In this document: positions 36,863-49,010 of the stretch, piece after piece
Position numbering within the stretch: the first letter of the stretch is position 1
Layout: each line of letters begins with the position of its first letter
Notes under the pieces: generated by a model
What the model saw: the letters and a program-made list of their open reading frames with translations, nothing else
Databases searched by the model: none
Told to the model about the DNA's origin: nothing
Program-made: the position numbers and the translations under genes
Source of the DNA: Macrotrachela quadricornifera
Lineage: Eukaryota > Rotifera > Eurotatoria > Philodinida > Philodinidae
Direction of reading: 5' to 3'
DNA length: 64,000 nt
NCBI GenBank assembly: GCA_022393335.1
Contig: JAJEKB010020781.1
Span: 389,886-453,885, forward strand

Positions 36863-39814
36863 AGCCTCAACATTTGATAAAGTAAAATTAAAAATATCTT
36901 CTTGTTTTTATATTTGTATTTAATGATGATAATACTTTTTGGTCAGACCTAACTAGCTCAATATCAAGTGACATCGGGGAAGGGGAGGGGGCAACTGTCG
37001 TAAGAGCACTTACTTCGGAAGAAAGTGTCGCAAGAGTAACTGTCAGGGGTGTACCATTCGTGTTACCTTCGATGTGAGATGATTTCAACTGGAGTAGTTG
37101 AATAGTGTAATGAACATGATACATCGATGATAGCTGTAGTGCTACTCCTCGAGTTTGTCATTATGATTATAATAGGAGAAGCGCTGTAGCAGTAACGAAT
37201 TAATTTATCCTTACTTATCGGTACAGAATCCATCGAAAAATATTCAAGACTCTACATGCTATCTTATCGATAGTTAGTTCTATATTTATCATATAGGCGT
37301 TTTTCTAAAATCGTATTAAATCATGCCAAGGTATACTCTTTTACGGAGGAAAGATCATATATGATAGTTTACATCATTTTTAATAGCAGATGTTTGAAAT
37401 TTGACATTTAGATGCATGAGTAGCTTTAAAATAAGAGAGAATACATTGCAATGAACAAAGTTGGAATTAATATTTAGTGTATATATTTTACAGATACGCT
37501 AAAAGTAATTTTTCAAATAATAAAATACATTTTCTTACACTTTCGAGTTTGCTCTACGTTCTGACATGAACGTTTCTTTTAAATTCCGAAATAAATGTTG
37601 ATATCTGAAGTGTCCCGTTAGGTAGACAAACTAGTATATAGATAGCTAAATACACTCACTCTGGAAATTAATGTTGGTATGTATCGAAATTGTTTCGATG
37701 TATGTAGGTAGCAAGTTATATTGTCTATTTGTATTTAGTGAAATCAATCGATTTTTGTCAAGTAATGTTTATTTACCTTGCTCAATGAGCCATGATAATT
37801 CATGCATATGGTGATTAGACGCATATGTTTCATTCTATCACCATGCTGTACTCGAAAATTTTGACTCTCTTTTTTATTCTTTGCTCGATACACAAGAAAA
37901 AATGTATGCGAATATTTAATGTAGGTGAAGAAAGCAATCAATTCCAGCAGGATCACCGTTGATTGGTCTAAGAACATTTTGAAAATCTTCTATAGTTGTT
38001 CTGAATACAACTTGATGAGCTTTATGAAATGGTACTTTTATAGTTTTGATAGCTTAAACCGTGTGTCCAAAACTCCCAAAATACTATTTCGTTTTTCATT
38101 TCGACCGGATCATTTGTGAAATTGTACCTCAGATGAAATAATTTCAATTGAATCCTTACGTAAGTGTTGGAGTTCGATGGTAGGAATACTTCTGATATGT
38201 TTAGCTTTTTCTTGTAGAGGCTCGATTATGTACTCCAAGACAGCGTTCATCCTTTGAATATGCTAACCCTTTTCTGAAAGATACAAAAATGCTACTTATC
38301 TTATGAAGGATACACCGATTTAAATCTGGTTATAGCTTCCAATTACCAACGTTGCCGGCCATTGTGCACACTTCTTTCACAAAAGTTTTTGTAAGATCTT
38401 TTTCTCTCTGAATGTAGAGATTCTGCTTCGACTTAGATGTTAGAGAAATCATCGGTTCGTGATTTCGCAATAACGTGTAGCTCTTACTGATAAAAATTGA
38501 TATAATTGCACTACAAAATCTAATGCGTAGAGTTCCGATGGAAGTATTTATCTCTATTTGAACACAGCTTTCAGTGTTTCTATGGATATAGCATTTTATA
38601 ATGTAATACATACGTTTCTACAAGAATTTTCACACAAAATAAGAAGATACAAAACATAAATAAAAGATTTTGAGTTGAAATGAATTGATATGGACAGTGA
38701 AAATTGAACCGATTCTGGTAGTTTGAATTAGTATTTCTTATAACTTAAAGACATGCCTATGGATGTCCTTTTAATTTAATTTAATATTAAGTGTTTGACG
38801 TGAATAAGATATCATTTTATTTTGATTTTATTTCTTTGACTCAAAGAAAAATCATATAAAATTCTTTGTTGTACTCAGGATCTTAATCCGAAAATCGACT
38901 GTGTTTTATGTTTCTCTGCAGACAATACTGCTCTATCTCAGATCATAAACAAAACCTTTAGAATACTCTTTGCACCTTATGTGCTAAAAATTTAATTAAG
39001 TGAAATTAAAAGCAAAGGTCCATCCCTAATGTTAATATGACGATGCGAAATTTAAATAATCTTGATGTACTGATTTTCTAATTGATATCTTAAAACTTAT
39101 CGAAGACAAGAAATTCACTATTAGAATCGATTAGTTTTTCACATTTGAAAGTCTGTGAGCAAAAACAGAACATATCGTGAGAATCAGCTCGTCGAGCTGT
39201 ATAAATTGATAAATATCTCATTCAAAACTGAGACTGACATCTGAGGATGTTTCTCCATGATACACAGCTTCGTTGCGAAGAACTCAACTAATATTGTATA
39301 ATCAAAATATACTGAATAAGCAACCAGAAAATGTATCCCGATATCATACCAAAACTACATATATAAAATAAGATCAAAGATGACCAAATTCTTGTTCTGT
39401 ATTCGATGTTTTTGTTCGGTTGTCCTTTAAATAACGAAGGATTTTTAAAAAAAGACGTTGTGTTTCTTGACAACGAAACGTTGAAGAATACTGGTATTCG
39501 TAAATTATTGATTGTTTTTTACTTTCATTTCTATTATTTCCGTTTCTCCTTTTTTTTATGTTGCTCCATGTGTCAAGGTATATATTTCTAAGTGATTTTA
39601 TTAAAATTAAATCACGCGATGGATCTCTTCTATAGGAAATCTTTATGTTTTTATACACTTATTCATCTTGGCTCCTATGTTGACCAAATCCGTACTATTA
39701 AATATTATCATAATATACTAAATGTTAATGATACAAAAGAAAATATTTTAGAATATTGACATTTTCTTCATTTGATCAATATCCCATATAAGAAAAATCA
39801 GCAAATACATAAAT
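36863..39814. other. Intergenic, no gene seen
   Basis: Contains a diverged dispersed repeat at about 37143-37210 (CAGTTTGTCATTAT-type) that recurs at about 49226-49290. Open frames here are short and unrecognised. Confidence 0.45.
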
Positions 39815-40147
39815 GTAATCGACTTTGAGAGTAATTAATCGATTCAAATCGATTTATTTGTATAATCGATTCGAAATTAATGTTTTTTTCGCCGATTATT
39901 ATCAATTTCTTCTATTAAAATCAAATAAAATCGATTATTACCAACTGTAATCAGTTACAATCAATTTTCAGGGATAATCAATTATAAACAATATTTGATG
40001 ATTTTTTTCTCGTCTTATATCAGTTGCAACTAATTATAATCTACTAAAATCGATTAGATTGTAGAACTGATCGTAACCATGAATTGAAAAATCGGCTGAA
40101 ATCAGATGAAACTGATCACTATCTACTATAATCAATTATAATCATCC
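39815..40147. repeat. Second AATCGATT/TAATCAATT-rich array
   Basis: It has the same motif class as 23690-24655: AATCGATT, TAATCAATT and CAGTTACAATCAATT variants in both orientations. It ends abruptly where the GACTAGTC block begins, so it may have been cut by that insertion. Confidence 0.5.
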
Positions 40148-40559
40148 CCAGGTGAGCAAAGGACGGGTAAAAAGACTAGTCGTATTTCTAGTCATGACGG
40201 GATGATAGTCCTAGTCTTTTTCTCAAAAAGTCCTAGTACATGACTAGTCTGGAATTCTCTGGCGTCCTCAATGTACATCCTGACTATCTAGTAGTTTAGC
40301 GTCAGTGTTTTTGTCATGTCTAGTCATTTTCGCAAATCAGACTAGTTTTGGACTAGTCCTTAGTCGATGAAAGATTGACTAGTCATGTACTAGGACTTTT
40401 TGAGAAAAAGAGTAGAAATGTTATCCCGTTCTGACGTCCGTCCAAAATGTATTTGGAATGGAAAAAGTAAGGACATCTGCGATAGTACATCGGACGGGTT
40501 ATGATGTTGTATTGTGTGCTGGACGAGTCTGGACTAGTCTAAATATAAATATTTAATTC

Positions 40560-40628
40560 AGAAGATTAGATTTGAACATGCACACAATATATCACTTACC
40601 CATCGCTCAGCCTATTGAGCCACATTAT
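40560..40628 (-). ncRNA. tRNA-like promoter head (SINE-type)
   Basis: Read on the minus strand, TGGCTCAATAGGCTGAGCG resembles a pol III A box, and TGTTCAAATC about 45 nt further on resembles a B box. The GACTAGTC-rich sequence follows downstream in the same orientation. It is not a full tRNA: I cannot close an acceptor stem. Confidence 0.4.
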
Positions 40629-41924
40629 TAAGAGATCAACTTGTACATATTCATCGTCATTCTAAGATGTTCTTAAATACAATTTTGCTTCGCTTTTCTC
40701 CAAGTTTTAGTACTAATACAAGAAACTTATTATACATTACAAGATTAGTTGGATATGATTTTTTAATGTTAATTTTCGAACTTTTTATTTTTTTCTAAGA
40801 AAATTTCTTTTGACTGCTAAGGTCTTTTAAAAAGTATTTAAAAAAAATTAAATACAAAGATAAAATTAAAAAAATTAAAATTTTGAAAATTAATTTTTTT
40901 TCTTATGATTTAAATTTATTTTGTACCTCGATTTTTGCAATTTAAATCTGCGAATAAAGTAAAATTATTCGATCAAAATCTGTTTTTAAATTTGAATTTA
41001 AATAACTAGAAACTCATCATTGAACACAATGAAATGACCTTTTAAAAACTATTAATGTTTAGAGACTTTTCTTATTTTTTTTTGTCGTTTTTTACAAGAG
41101 AAAAATCACCCGTGATGACATTCTCTAATAATATTAATTTAATAACTGTGGATAATATTTACAGTCGTAATGTAGTAGATTATATTTGACAATTGATCAT
41201 AGACAAAAAGTTGCATCTTCACACAAGAATGTATGATAAGTTTATAATGTATATTTCTATTACTCTAGGTAGAAGACAAAAATACACACTTTATTACCAC
41301 TATTATCGACGTACACTGTAAATGTTTAGAGTTTTACTTTCAAAATTCCTCTGTTTGATTGAATAAATTAAAAGAATAATTGAAATTTTTTTGTAAAATA
41401 ATGTGTAAATAATGAAATTAAAATATTCCAACTGTAAAACTTAATAACAATGTGGAAGCAACTCTTTAGCAAACTTTCATGATAACATTAGTTTATGCTA
41501 AGTAAAAGATAGATAATGAATTGACTGTTATTCTCCTGTCTGATCTATGTTTTAAACGCATTTCATTATTCGCTGGTTGTTATTAACAAGTTACACAAAT
41601 ACTGAAAAATATCCTGCTTTTTATTCTGTTTTTTTTTCGTTTCATCAATGATCAAGCTTAAAGGAATTAGCTTGAAAATTTTATTGAATCAAACTAATTG
41701 TTCAGAAGTTTGGGATTAGTATGGATCGAGATTGATAATACATTTTCAAAAAAAAAATAATTATAACTTGCTCGTATGACGGTTCTGATTAGTCTTGACT
41801 ATTCATTAAGATGTTTCAGATCAGTAAAAGTCACTTGTACATAGTTATTTTTTAATCGTCTAGTCAATGAATGAGTGTTATTTTGATATTTAGACTAGCT
41901 AAATTGACGTTAGTCTATTGTTGC

Positions 41925-41992
41925 GTCATAGCATATCGTCAGGATACATCGTCAGGTATTGATGATTGCCGGATCGAATGTTCGAATCCATC
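41925..41992 (+). ncRNA. tRNA-like promoter head (SINE-type), plus strand
   Basis: TAGCATATCGTCAGG (weak A box), then TGTTCGAATCC (good B box) about 50 nt later, followed by GACTAGTC-rich sequence. It points away from the minus-strand head at 40560-40628. Confidence 0.35.
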
Positions 41993-42645
41993 TTTCCACT
42001 TTTTCTTCTACTCTTCAGACTAGTCTGGACGTGATAAACAGACAAAACAGACTAGACGTGACAGAGTTCTCGAACGTTTTAGACTAGTCCAGAGGTGATT
42101 GTAGGGCACTTCTCGTAAACATAGCTAGTCTGAACGGATAAACAAGACGTTTCAGACTGATCATGGCCGATATTAAGGATACCTTTGACTAGTCATGTCG
42201 CATGTTCCCACTATTTATTTTGCTCACTTTGGATATTTTGATTTTTTTATAAAAATCAGACTAGTCTAGATGTATATTAATGTCGATTTATGTAGTTAGA
42301 CTAGCCTTGACTAGTGTAAAAGACGTTTTCGACTTGACGTAGCAGTTTTTATAATGCTCGGACTAGTCCAGACGCGAAGACATGTCATTTTTCATCAACC
42401 ATTCTAGTCTTGACTATTGCTCGAAATAGTTCAAACTAGTCGTGACGTAGTGTCATAAACTTTGCGACTAGTCCTAATATGGCAATATGACGCGTATTAT
42501 AAACTGGACCAGACATGACGACCAACATTGACGTTTCCGACTGGTCATGACAGCTGACTTAGACGTTTCAGACTAGTCATGACTACTGGCATGGACGTTT
42601 CGGACTAGACATGTCGCCCGTCCTATTGACTTTTTTGCTCGCCTG

Positions 42646-43542
42646 GATCAGACTAGAAGTATGTTCAATTTCCGAAACAGTAAATTACGGGAAGGAGAGA
42701 GGCCTTAGGTCCACAAAATGTCCTCCTCTTCTTTATGCGACTGTGACCAGCAGCAACACAACAAGGGTATATGAAGAGGTACAAACCCTTTTAGTAATTA
42801 AAAATTTTGAATTTTTTCCAGCTACAATAGTAGATTTTTTTCTGTATTTCACTTTTTTCTTGCAAGATTTTGCTTTGAATACTCATTTACATCCTATAAT
42901 CTTATTTACACTCGGCTAATATTTGGCCCTTCGCGCGACTATTGGCTGTGACCATAACCAAAACAAGCTAGAATTATTGAAAGCCTAGAAAGAAACAGTG
43001 GTCTTGAAATACAAAGTTCGCTGATTTCTCCTTGTTGAAAACTCATTGAGTTTTAGATCTCAAAAACAGTCAGTTTGGTGCGACATTTATTTAACTTTAC
43101 ATTGAGATGTATTTCAGTGTGAATCAGCAACATGCTATTCGTATAATTTATTAACTATTACTTCGAATTATTATATCAATATTGTAACAATCTGTACTAT
43201 ACTTTTAAACATATTTTTCAATCAGTATAATATGTGATTTAAAAATAGAATTATACACTATGTTATTCTCAATTTCTTTATCATGAAAAAAAAATCGCAC
43301 TCTACACACAGCATGCATAGTTTTCATCAGTACTGTTTGTTTGTTTATGACAGTATGTGCATAAGCACGAAGTAATGGCAACAGTTTTATATACACAGAA
43401 ACGAAAAAGAAAAAGAACTGAAGTTGTCATCTCATCTATAATATTTTGTCATTTGTTTACACAACTCATTCCTTCTTAAAACATGCCTTTCATATAACAG
43501 AATATAATATTCGATTTTCATTTAAATTATACACATAAACAC
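42646..43542. other. Intergenic, upstream of the second ART gene
   Basis: No recognised gene. The plus-strand frame ending at 42919 begins inside the repeat block and is likely chance. The promoter of the gene at 43543 should lie in the last few hundred bases; I see no clear TATA box. Confidence 0.45.
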
Positions 43543-44633
43543 ATGGCTACATCCATCGACGTTAATCCGCGCTTGAAAGAAGGCATTCAAGACGAACCAA
43601 AACAGGCGCTTCAACCGATATCTGGATATGAAGATGAACCACTCTTGTCTCTTGAAGAAGCTTGCAAACCATTGGAAAAAATAATTGACAAAGAACTTCA
43701 ACAAAATATCATGATTGCGAAGATGAATTCGACGGAACCAGAAGATGGATTGAGTCAAGATGAATCCGCTTCTATTCATTTATACACCATGGAATGGAAC
43801 GTACATGGAAATAGTCTTTATGCAGTGCTCAATCGAACATTACGTTTGGCTGATCGTAGAAACCTTCAGCCATGGTTCAGATACTTAAAGTTGTTCCTTA
43901 CAGCATTCTTCAAATTACCGTAAATAATAAATATATACAACTATATGAATTTATTTTGTGTTATTTTAGGCCATCAGAATATCGAACTGTTTGGCGTGGT
44001 GTTCCGGAAAATCTCAGTCTTCTTTATCCGAAGGGAAAAAAGTTCACTTGGTGGGGAATAAGCTCTTGCAGTTCATCAATTAGTGTACTCGAATCTCCAC
44101 AATATGCTGGAACTTCAGGTATACGAACAATGTTCTCTATTGAGACCAATAATGGCAGGCTCATTCGATCGCATTCATATTTTAAGCATGAAGACGAAAT
44201 TCTTCTACCTCCAGGTATATATCTTGAAGTGATTGATACGTTTAGTTCGGCTGACGGTTTAAAGATTATTCATGTTCGGGAAATTCCGCCGCCATATAAA
44301 ATGCTTGCAGATCCTTTTGATCTTAGTGAATTAAATCAAGCCTTACCACAATCGAAGTCACTAGCAAATACACCAAACTCACAAAAAAAGCAAGTAAAGG
44401 ATTCATCAGTAAATATTCCANNNNNNNNNNCAAACTCACAAAAAAAGCAAGTAAAGGATTCATCAGTAAATATTCCACCGCAATCATCTGTACAATCGAA
44501 GTCACCAGCACATACACCAAACTCACAAAAAAAGCAAGTAAAGGATGCATCAGCAAATATTCCACCGCAATCATCTGCACAATCGTCTTCTGAAAAAGGC
44601 AAGTTCATTCTATCTGAGAAAAGTGTTGAGTAG
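43543..44633 (+). CDS. Arginine-type ADP-ribosyltransferase with repetitive C-terminal tail
   Basis: Two exons, 43543-43919 and 43970-44633, joined across a 50-nt GT..AG intron (phase 2). Without splicing, the first exon runs into a TAA at 43921. Residues about 28-126 are the helical N-terminal half of an ART fold (QDESASIHLYTMEW, WFRYLKLFLTA). The R-S-E set is present: Arg135 in TVWRG, S157-S158 in WWGISSC, and E200-D-E202 before ILLPPG, so the E-X-E motif is intact. NAD-dependent arginine ADP-ribosylation is the family activity; the target is unknown. After about residue 235 the tail consists of 29-aa repeats (core NSQKKQVKD), disordered and basic. Ten Ns at 44421-44430 fall in this array, so tail length is unsure. 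No signal peptide is evident. An AATAAA lies at 44726-44731. Confidence 0.9.
44360..44590 (+). repeat. 87-bp coding tandem repeat with assembly gap
   Basis: Starts of CAAACTCACAAAAAAAGC at 44431 and 44518 are 87 bp apart. The first copy, at 44374, is only 57 bp from the second because ten placeholder Ns replace what should be about 40 bases, or 40 plus whole units. The array codes for the tail of the ART protein. Confidence 0.85.
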
Positions 44634-46037
44634 TAGTCAGACAATTGAAATATCAGGCTTTTTCATTTATCTAATTGTTATACTGAGTTAGAGGAAATAT
44701 ACTAGATTGTTTTCTAATTAATAGAAATAAAGTTTTGTTTGAGTTGTTCTTTTTCAAAAGTTCTTCCATCGACAAAAACGTAAAGATGAATATAAGATTT
44801 TGACCAAAAGACGAGATATATATATAGGCTGATAGAGACAGATCTCATCTATCCAGCAGGACATACAGTAATCTATTCTGTTGCGCACTAATATTGTCAA
44901 TAGATGGTGCTGCAATCGGTGCTTAGCTCAAGTCAGCTCGTACGCGCACTTACTGTCACATGTACATACAGTGTGCGCATTACTATATTTTTTCGTGTTT
45001 AGACTATAGGTTCCACGAAAAGAATTGATCAATATCTGCCTACATTCTAACTGTTCATTCAAAAATATATTTAGAAAAATCAAACTTTATATGAACCAAT
45101 TTTTTTTCTTATCAATCTATTAAAAAAAGTTATTTTAACGATAGAATATAATAATAAGACTATAAAAGAGAATGATCATTGTAATAAATACACCGTTTAT
45201 TTTCGTTCAATCATTTTCAAAAGAAATCTTATTTAAAAAAAAGGTTCTAAATGTATTTGCATCACATCACAAACAAAGAAATGTTAGATAAACGATGCTC
45301 AACAATAGGATAAAAATTTCGTATACATTTTTATCGAATTATAATATGTAGAATATGGGTAAATTCATTTTAAAAATATTCAATCAAAGATTGCCATTAG
45401 TTCCAATAGAATAATTTTTAAAATTTTAATAAATCGAAATAATATTGAATAAAATATTCTAATTAATAGAGAAAAAATAATTGTACATAAATATTTTAAT
45501 TTACTGAACAAAAAAATCACAAATTTTATTCTGTAATAATAGTATCTAGTGTGGCCAAATTAAACGATATAATTAAGCTTTATAATAATTTAAATTTCTC
45601 CTCTTAACGAGCGTCTTTTTTTGTAATTGGACTGTTTCATGTGCTGGTGAGAATGACATACAGGCATTGAATATGACAAATTGGTACATATTAGTATGCG
45701 AATGTAATGTGTACGTGGGATGCGTATACTATTTGTGACATACGCAACAACATAGATACAACCTTTGTTAGCGCCATTTCTGCATATAGACGACTTCTTT
45801 ACTAGACACCTTATTTCTTATTCAAAAATCGATGCGTAACTTAAAATAGCCTTTAACTGTTCTACTAGCAGTTATTTTCAATGCACCAATTCTGTTTGGT
45901 AAATTTTAACAGTTTTGAATATTTTATAGCTAAATATATCAACAATTGATCTCTTCTCTGTAAGGCATACGAAATTAAACCCTTTGTTTAGAAAAACTAC
46001 AACTCATCACACCAACAAATAACTCAGTATATTCTAG
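44634..46037. other. Intergenic or upstream intron, no gene seen
   Basis: Contains the poly(A) region of the ART gene. The missing 5' exon of the Cys-rich gene at 46038 may lie here, but I could not find a signal-peptide exon with matching phase. Confidence 0.45.
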
Positions 46038-46290
46038 TAAACAGCTTGGATGTCACGGACGTGCTTGTGCTAAATGTGGTCTTTGTCGAGACTGGTATTG
46101 GCATCAAGGTAATCCTAGAAAGACTTATACAAAGCGTGATGATGCTGCTTGTACTCGCCGTCGTTATATGGTTTATCCTCGTACTGTTTATATGGAGGAG
46201 TATTATAAGGATCGTGGTGCTGATTATTATCATGAACATTCGGGTGATACGGATCCTGGTCTGTGTCAATGTAATGACAATCAATCCTAA
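46038..46290 (+). CDS. Last exon of a small Cys-rich secreted-type protein
   Basis: An 83-codon open frame without a usable start. It begins after a TTCTAG acceptor, reads SKQLGCHGRACAKCG and CRDWYW, then a Tyr/Arg/Asp-rich stretch with TKRDDAACT, and ends LCQCNDNQS before TAA. An AATAAA at 46340-46345 follows. The CHGR.C.KCG.C.DWYW opening and Cys-rich ending match a bdelloid protein type I recall, usually preceded by a signal peptide; extracellular location is inferred. The 5' exon was not found, so the gene may be incomplete, have a long intron, or be a fragment. Upstream acceptors at 45991 and 46044 are alternatives. Minus-strand frames over this region are shadows. Confidence 0.62.
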
Positions 46291-48141
46291 GTTTTGGCAA
46301 CTCTTATAATGATTTGTAGTTTTCAATTTTTTTGAAACAAATAAACCATTTGAAAATTTTAATTTTTTGTTGCTTTTACATAATGTTACAATATGAAGAC
46401 AATAAATTAGTGAGAATATCACTATGAGAACAAGAGATTAACTACGAAACTTGAATTGAGCGCTTTTATGAAGATATTTACTTTTCATATTAAAGTTCAA
46501 AGGATAGAGAAGTTTCATGATTGTGAATACTGTGTCCATGATTGATTTGAAACTTTCGGTAAAGTATAATTTCAGTAGTTTGAATTATCTTTCATGTTAA
46601 TAGAGATTTTTATTCTGAAACAGACAATTGCGGTGAAAATTGGATTCAAACGGATTTGATACTTTATTTTGAAAATTTTGCAATTCTGTATATCCACTAT
46701 TAATAATAAAATATTCAGTACCAATCATTATAGTAGCAATAGGATGAGGGTGAAGGATTAGTAACAAAAAGAATTCTGCCTTAACTAATTTGCTTTTTAT
46801 TTAATTTATTTTATTGACAAAAGTATACATGGCGTTTCTTTTCATTTCTTCTTCTTCCTTTGTCGAGGCAAACCATTTTTACTATATTTTGAAATAAATA
46901 GCTAGATCTCTGCTCGTGATTCTCATTTGTTGTGGTCAACAAAAAACAGATTTCGTATAATAATAATAATCATCAGATTCTTGTCTTGGCCATTGTTATT
47001 GTTTCATTTGAAACTCGCTTTTCTTCGTTATTAACCGTGTGGCATGGTGTCGTACGAAAAGCGCGCAGACGTCTTCTTGGTTTCCTGAATAATGACAGTA
47101 AACAGCTTGACTTATTACTGAAAAAATATTCGAAAACAACTTTAAATGTCAATATTAAACGATTTACCTTTATAAATAAAAATCGACAACTGTTTCAGAA
47201 CATCATGTAAAGTACACAGAATGATCATCAAAATTTTTCTTTACGACTGATAAATCAACATTTACTTACATTTAGAATGCAGTATCAAATTTTTCTATTA
47301 TTTTTATCAATGCTTTCCTTTTACATAACGATCAACGAGCAATCAGACATTAAAGCTACAAAGTAGTTTAAAACACTTCGTTGCTAGTTTTTTACTACAA
47401 TTAATCGAACAAATTGCTCTACTCAAACATCATTAAATCATCTGCAAAGTTGATTTTGTATAGTATTGGTTAATGCATCTATTATAGAATAGATGCTTAA
47501 TAAGTATGTTAAATTTTTTTATTATATTTGCATCATTAATGGTTATTCGATTTATCATCAATTAAAGCAACATATTCCTTAATTATCGAATAACCTTACT
47601 TCAATATTCTGTATAAATTTTGTTTCTTTATTAAAGATGTGCACGAACAATAAGCGTAATAACATCGATCAATATTAAATAGATCAAATATAATTATTCT
47701 TTGTCATGATCAAACGATGGTAACAAATGATTTTTCTCATTCCATGAATGTTTAGTAACAATTATCAACTGAAAATCTATTTGAAATAGATATAGTCATT
47801 GTGGGACATAAGAAATCTTTTATTTTTCTCTAGCGATGATTTCAATCATATTTAAATCAAAAATTAAATATTGTTCTCAACGGATGCTAGATTTTGAATT
47901 CAATTTATTAACAAACCGAAAGATAAAAATAATTATTATCAAGTCAAATTAATAATTACAATCTTATTAATATAAAGGATGGTCTAATCAACGTAGAAAT
48001 ATCAGAAACTACAATTGTTCATCTGAATCAAATTGAAATAATTTACAAAGATATTATTTATTGATAATAATAATTAGAAATACAATTGATCAACGAAGAA
48101 AAACAACCATTATCATATTCTTATCCCCTTGTCTGAAAAGT
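46291..48141. other. Intergenic; one possible orphan signal-peptide exon
   Basis: At 47277-47366 (+) a 29-codon frame reads as a signal peptide (MQYQIFLLFLSMLSFYI), directly after an acceptor-like ACATTTAG. No continuing exon was found, so I do not call a gene. The 92-aa frame at 46932-47210 shows no domain. Confidence 0.3.
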
Positions 48142-49010
48142 CCGTGCAACTATATCAAAACAGTGAGTTTTAGTCATTTTACTTACAGCATCGTGTGAAA
48201 AATGCATCTTTACAAGGATTACCGGCTTTCTGTGTCGATTGCAAGCTTTTTCAGGTTTAACATTTATCTTTGTTCAAGTTGAACATCCCAGGACATTCAC
48301 AAATGCTGAAAATATCCATACATTACCATAAATTGTATAAGGGCCTTTTCCAATACACTTCTACGTGTCAATCTTATCTTACTTACAGTTTTCATGGCTG
48401 TTAGCGATGACAAGTGTTCTCACTATCGTTTCTCTTTCTCCTTTTCCATTCGCATAGTGTTTTGTGCCTCTTTATTTAATGTTCTGTTTTTCGAGAGAAA
48501 ATGTTGTCTTTGATACCATTCTTTCTCTCTTTTTCTCTTTGATATATGTGTGAGTTTTGTTATGCTTGGAGGTCAGTTCCTTTTTCGTTTCTTTTTTTCA
48601 TATACACTCATTGCTCATTGGAGTTTCTCTCTCCCTCTTGCAGACGGAGTTCAGATCATCTCACAGAAAGAGCTCACAATAACTGTGTTTATTTATCTTT
48701 AAAATATGTCGAACATCGAACATCGAGCAGTTATAAAATTTTTCAGTCGGAAGGGACTGAAAACTGTAAGTAAGATACAATAGACAGGTAGAAGTGTATT
48801 GGAAAAGGTCCTTATACAATTTATTGTAATGTGTGGATATTTTGAGCATTTGTGAATGTCTTGGGGCGTTCGACTTGAACAAAGATAAATGTTAAATTTG
48901 GAAAAGCTTGCAACCGACACAGAAAGCCGGTAATCCTTGTAAAGATGCATTTTCCACAGGATACTGTAAGTGAAATGACTAAAACTCACTGTTTTGATAT
49001 AGTTGCACGG
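48142..49010. mobile_element. 869-bp foldback element with ~250-bp arms
   Basis: The ends are CCGTGCAACTATATCAAAAC and its exact complement. Arms about 48142-48395 and 48757-49010 match along their length with scattered differences. The centre is pyrimidine-rich. Open frames within it (48546-48989 on both strands) follow from the repeat and are not genes. No clean target duplication; the outer flanks TATCCCC and GGGGATA are themselves inverted. Confidence 0.85.

Larger units (their letters stand above)
40147..42645. mobile_element. 2.5-kb GACTAGTC-motif block with inverted ends
   Basis: The outer ends are inverted copies: CCAGGTGAGCAAAGGACGGG at the left, and the complement of a sequence ending GCTCGCCTGG at the right. 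GACTAGTC or one-base variants recur at irregular spacing in two parts, about 40165-40550 and 41770-42640, separated by plain AT-rich DNA. The left part also contains an internal inverted repeat (40210-40248 against 40377-40416). No transposase is seen. It may be one non-autonomous DNA transposon, or two divergent copies of a shorter element sharing a 3' end. Confidence 0.6.

Noticed and set aside
41925..41992. Functional tRNA gene
   Set aside because: B box is good but acceptor and anticodon stems cannot be formed; SINE-type head is the better reading.
44323..44644. Minus-strand frames spanning the N gap
   Set aside because: Antisense of the ART tail repeats.
46024..46422. Minus-strand frames of 132 and 61 aa
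   Set aside because: The plus strand here has clear Cys-rich coding sequence; the minus frames are its shadows.
48546..48989. Frames on both strands
   Set aside because: Products of the inverted-repeat arms of a foldback element.
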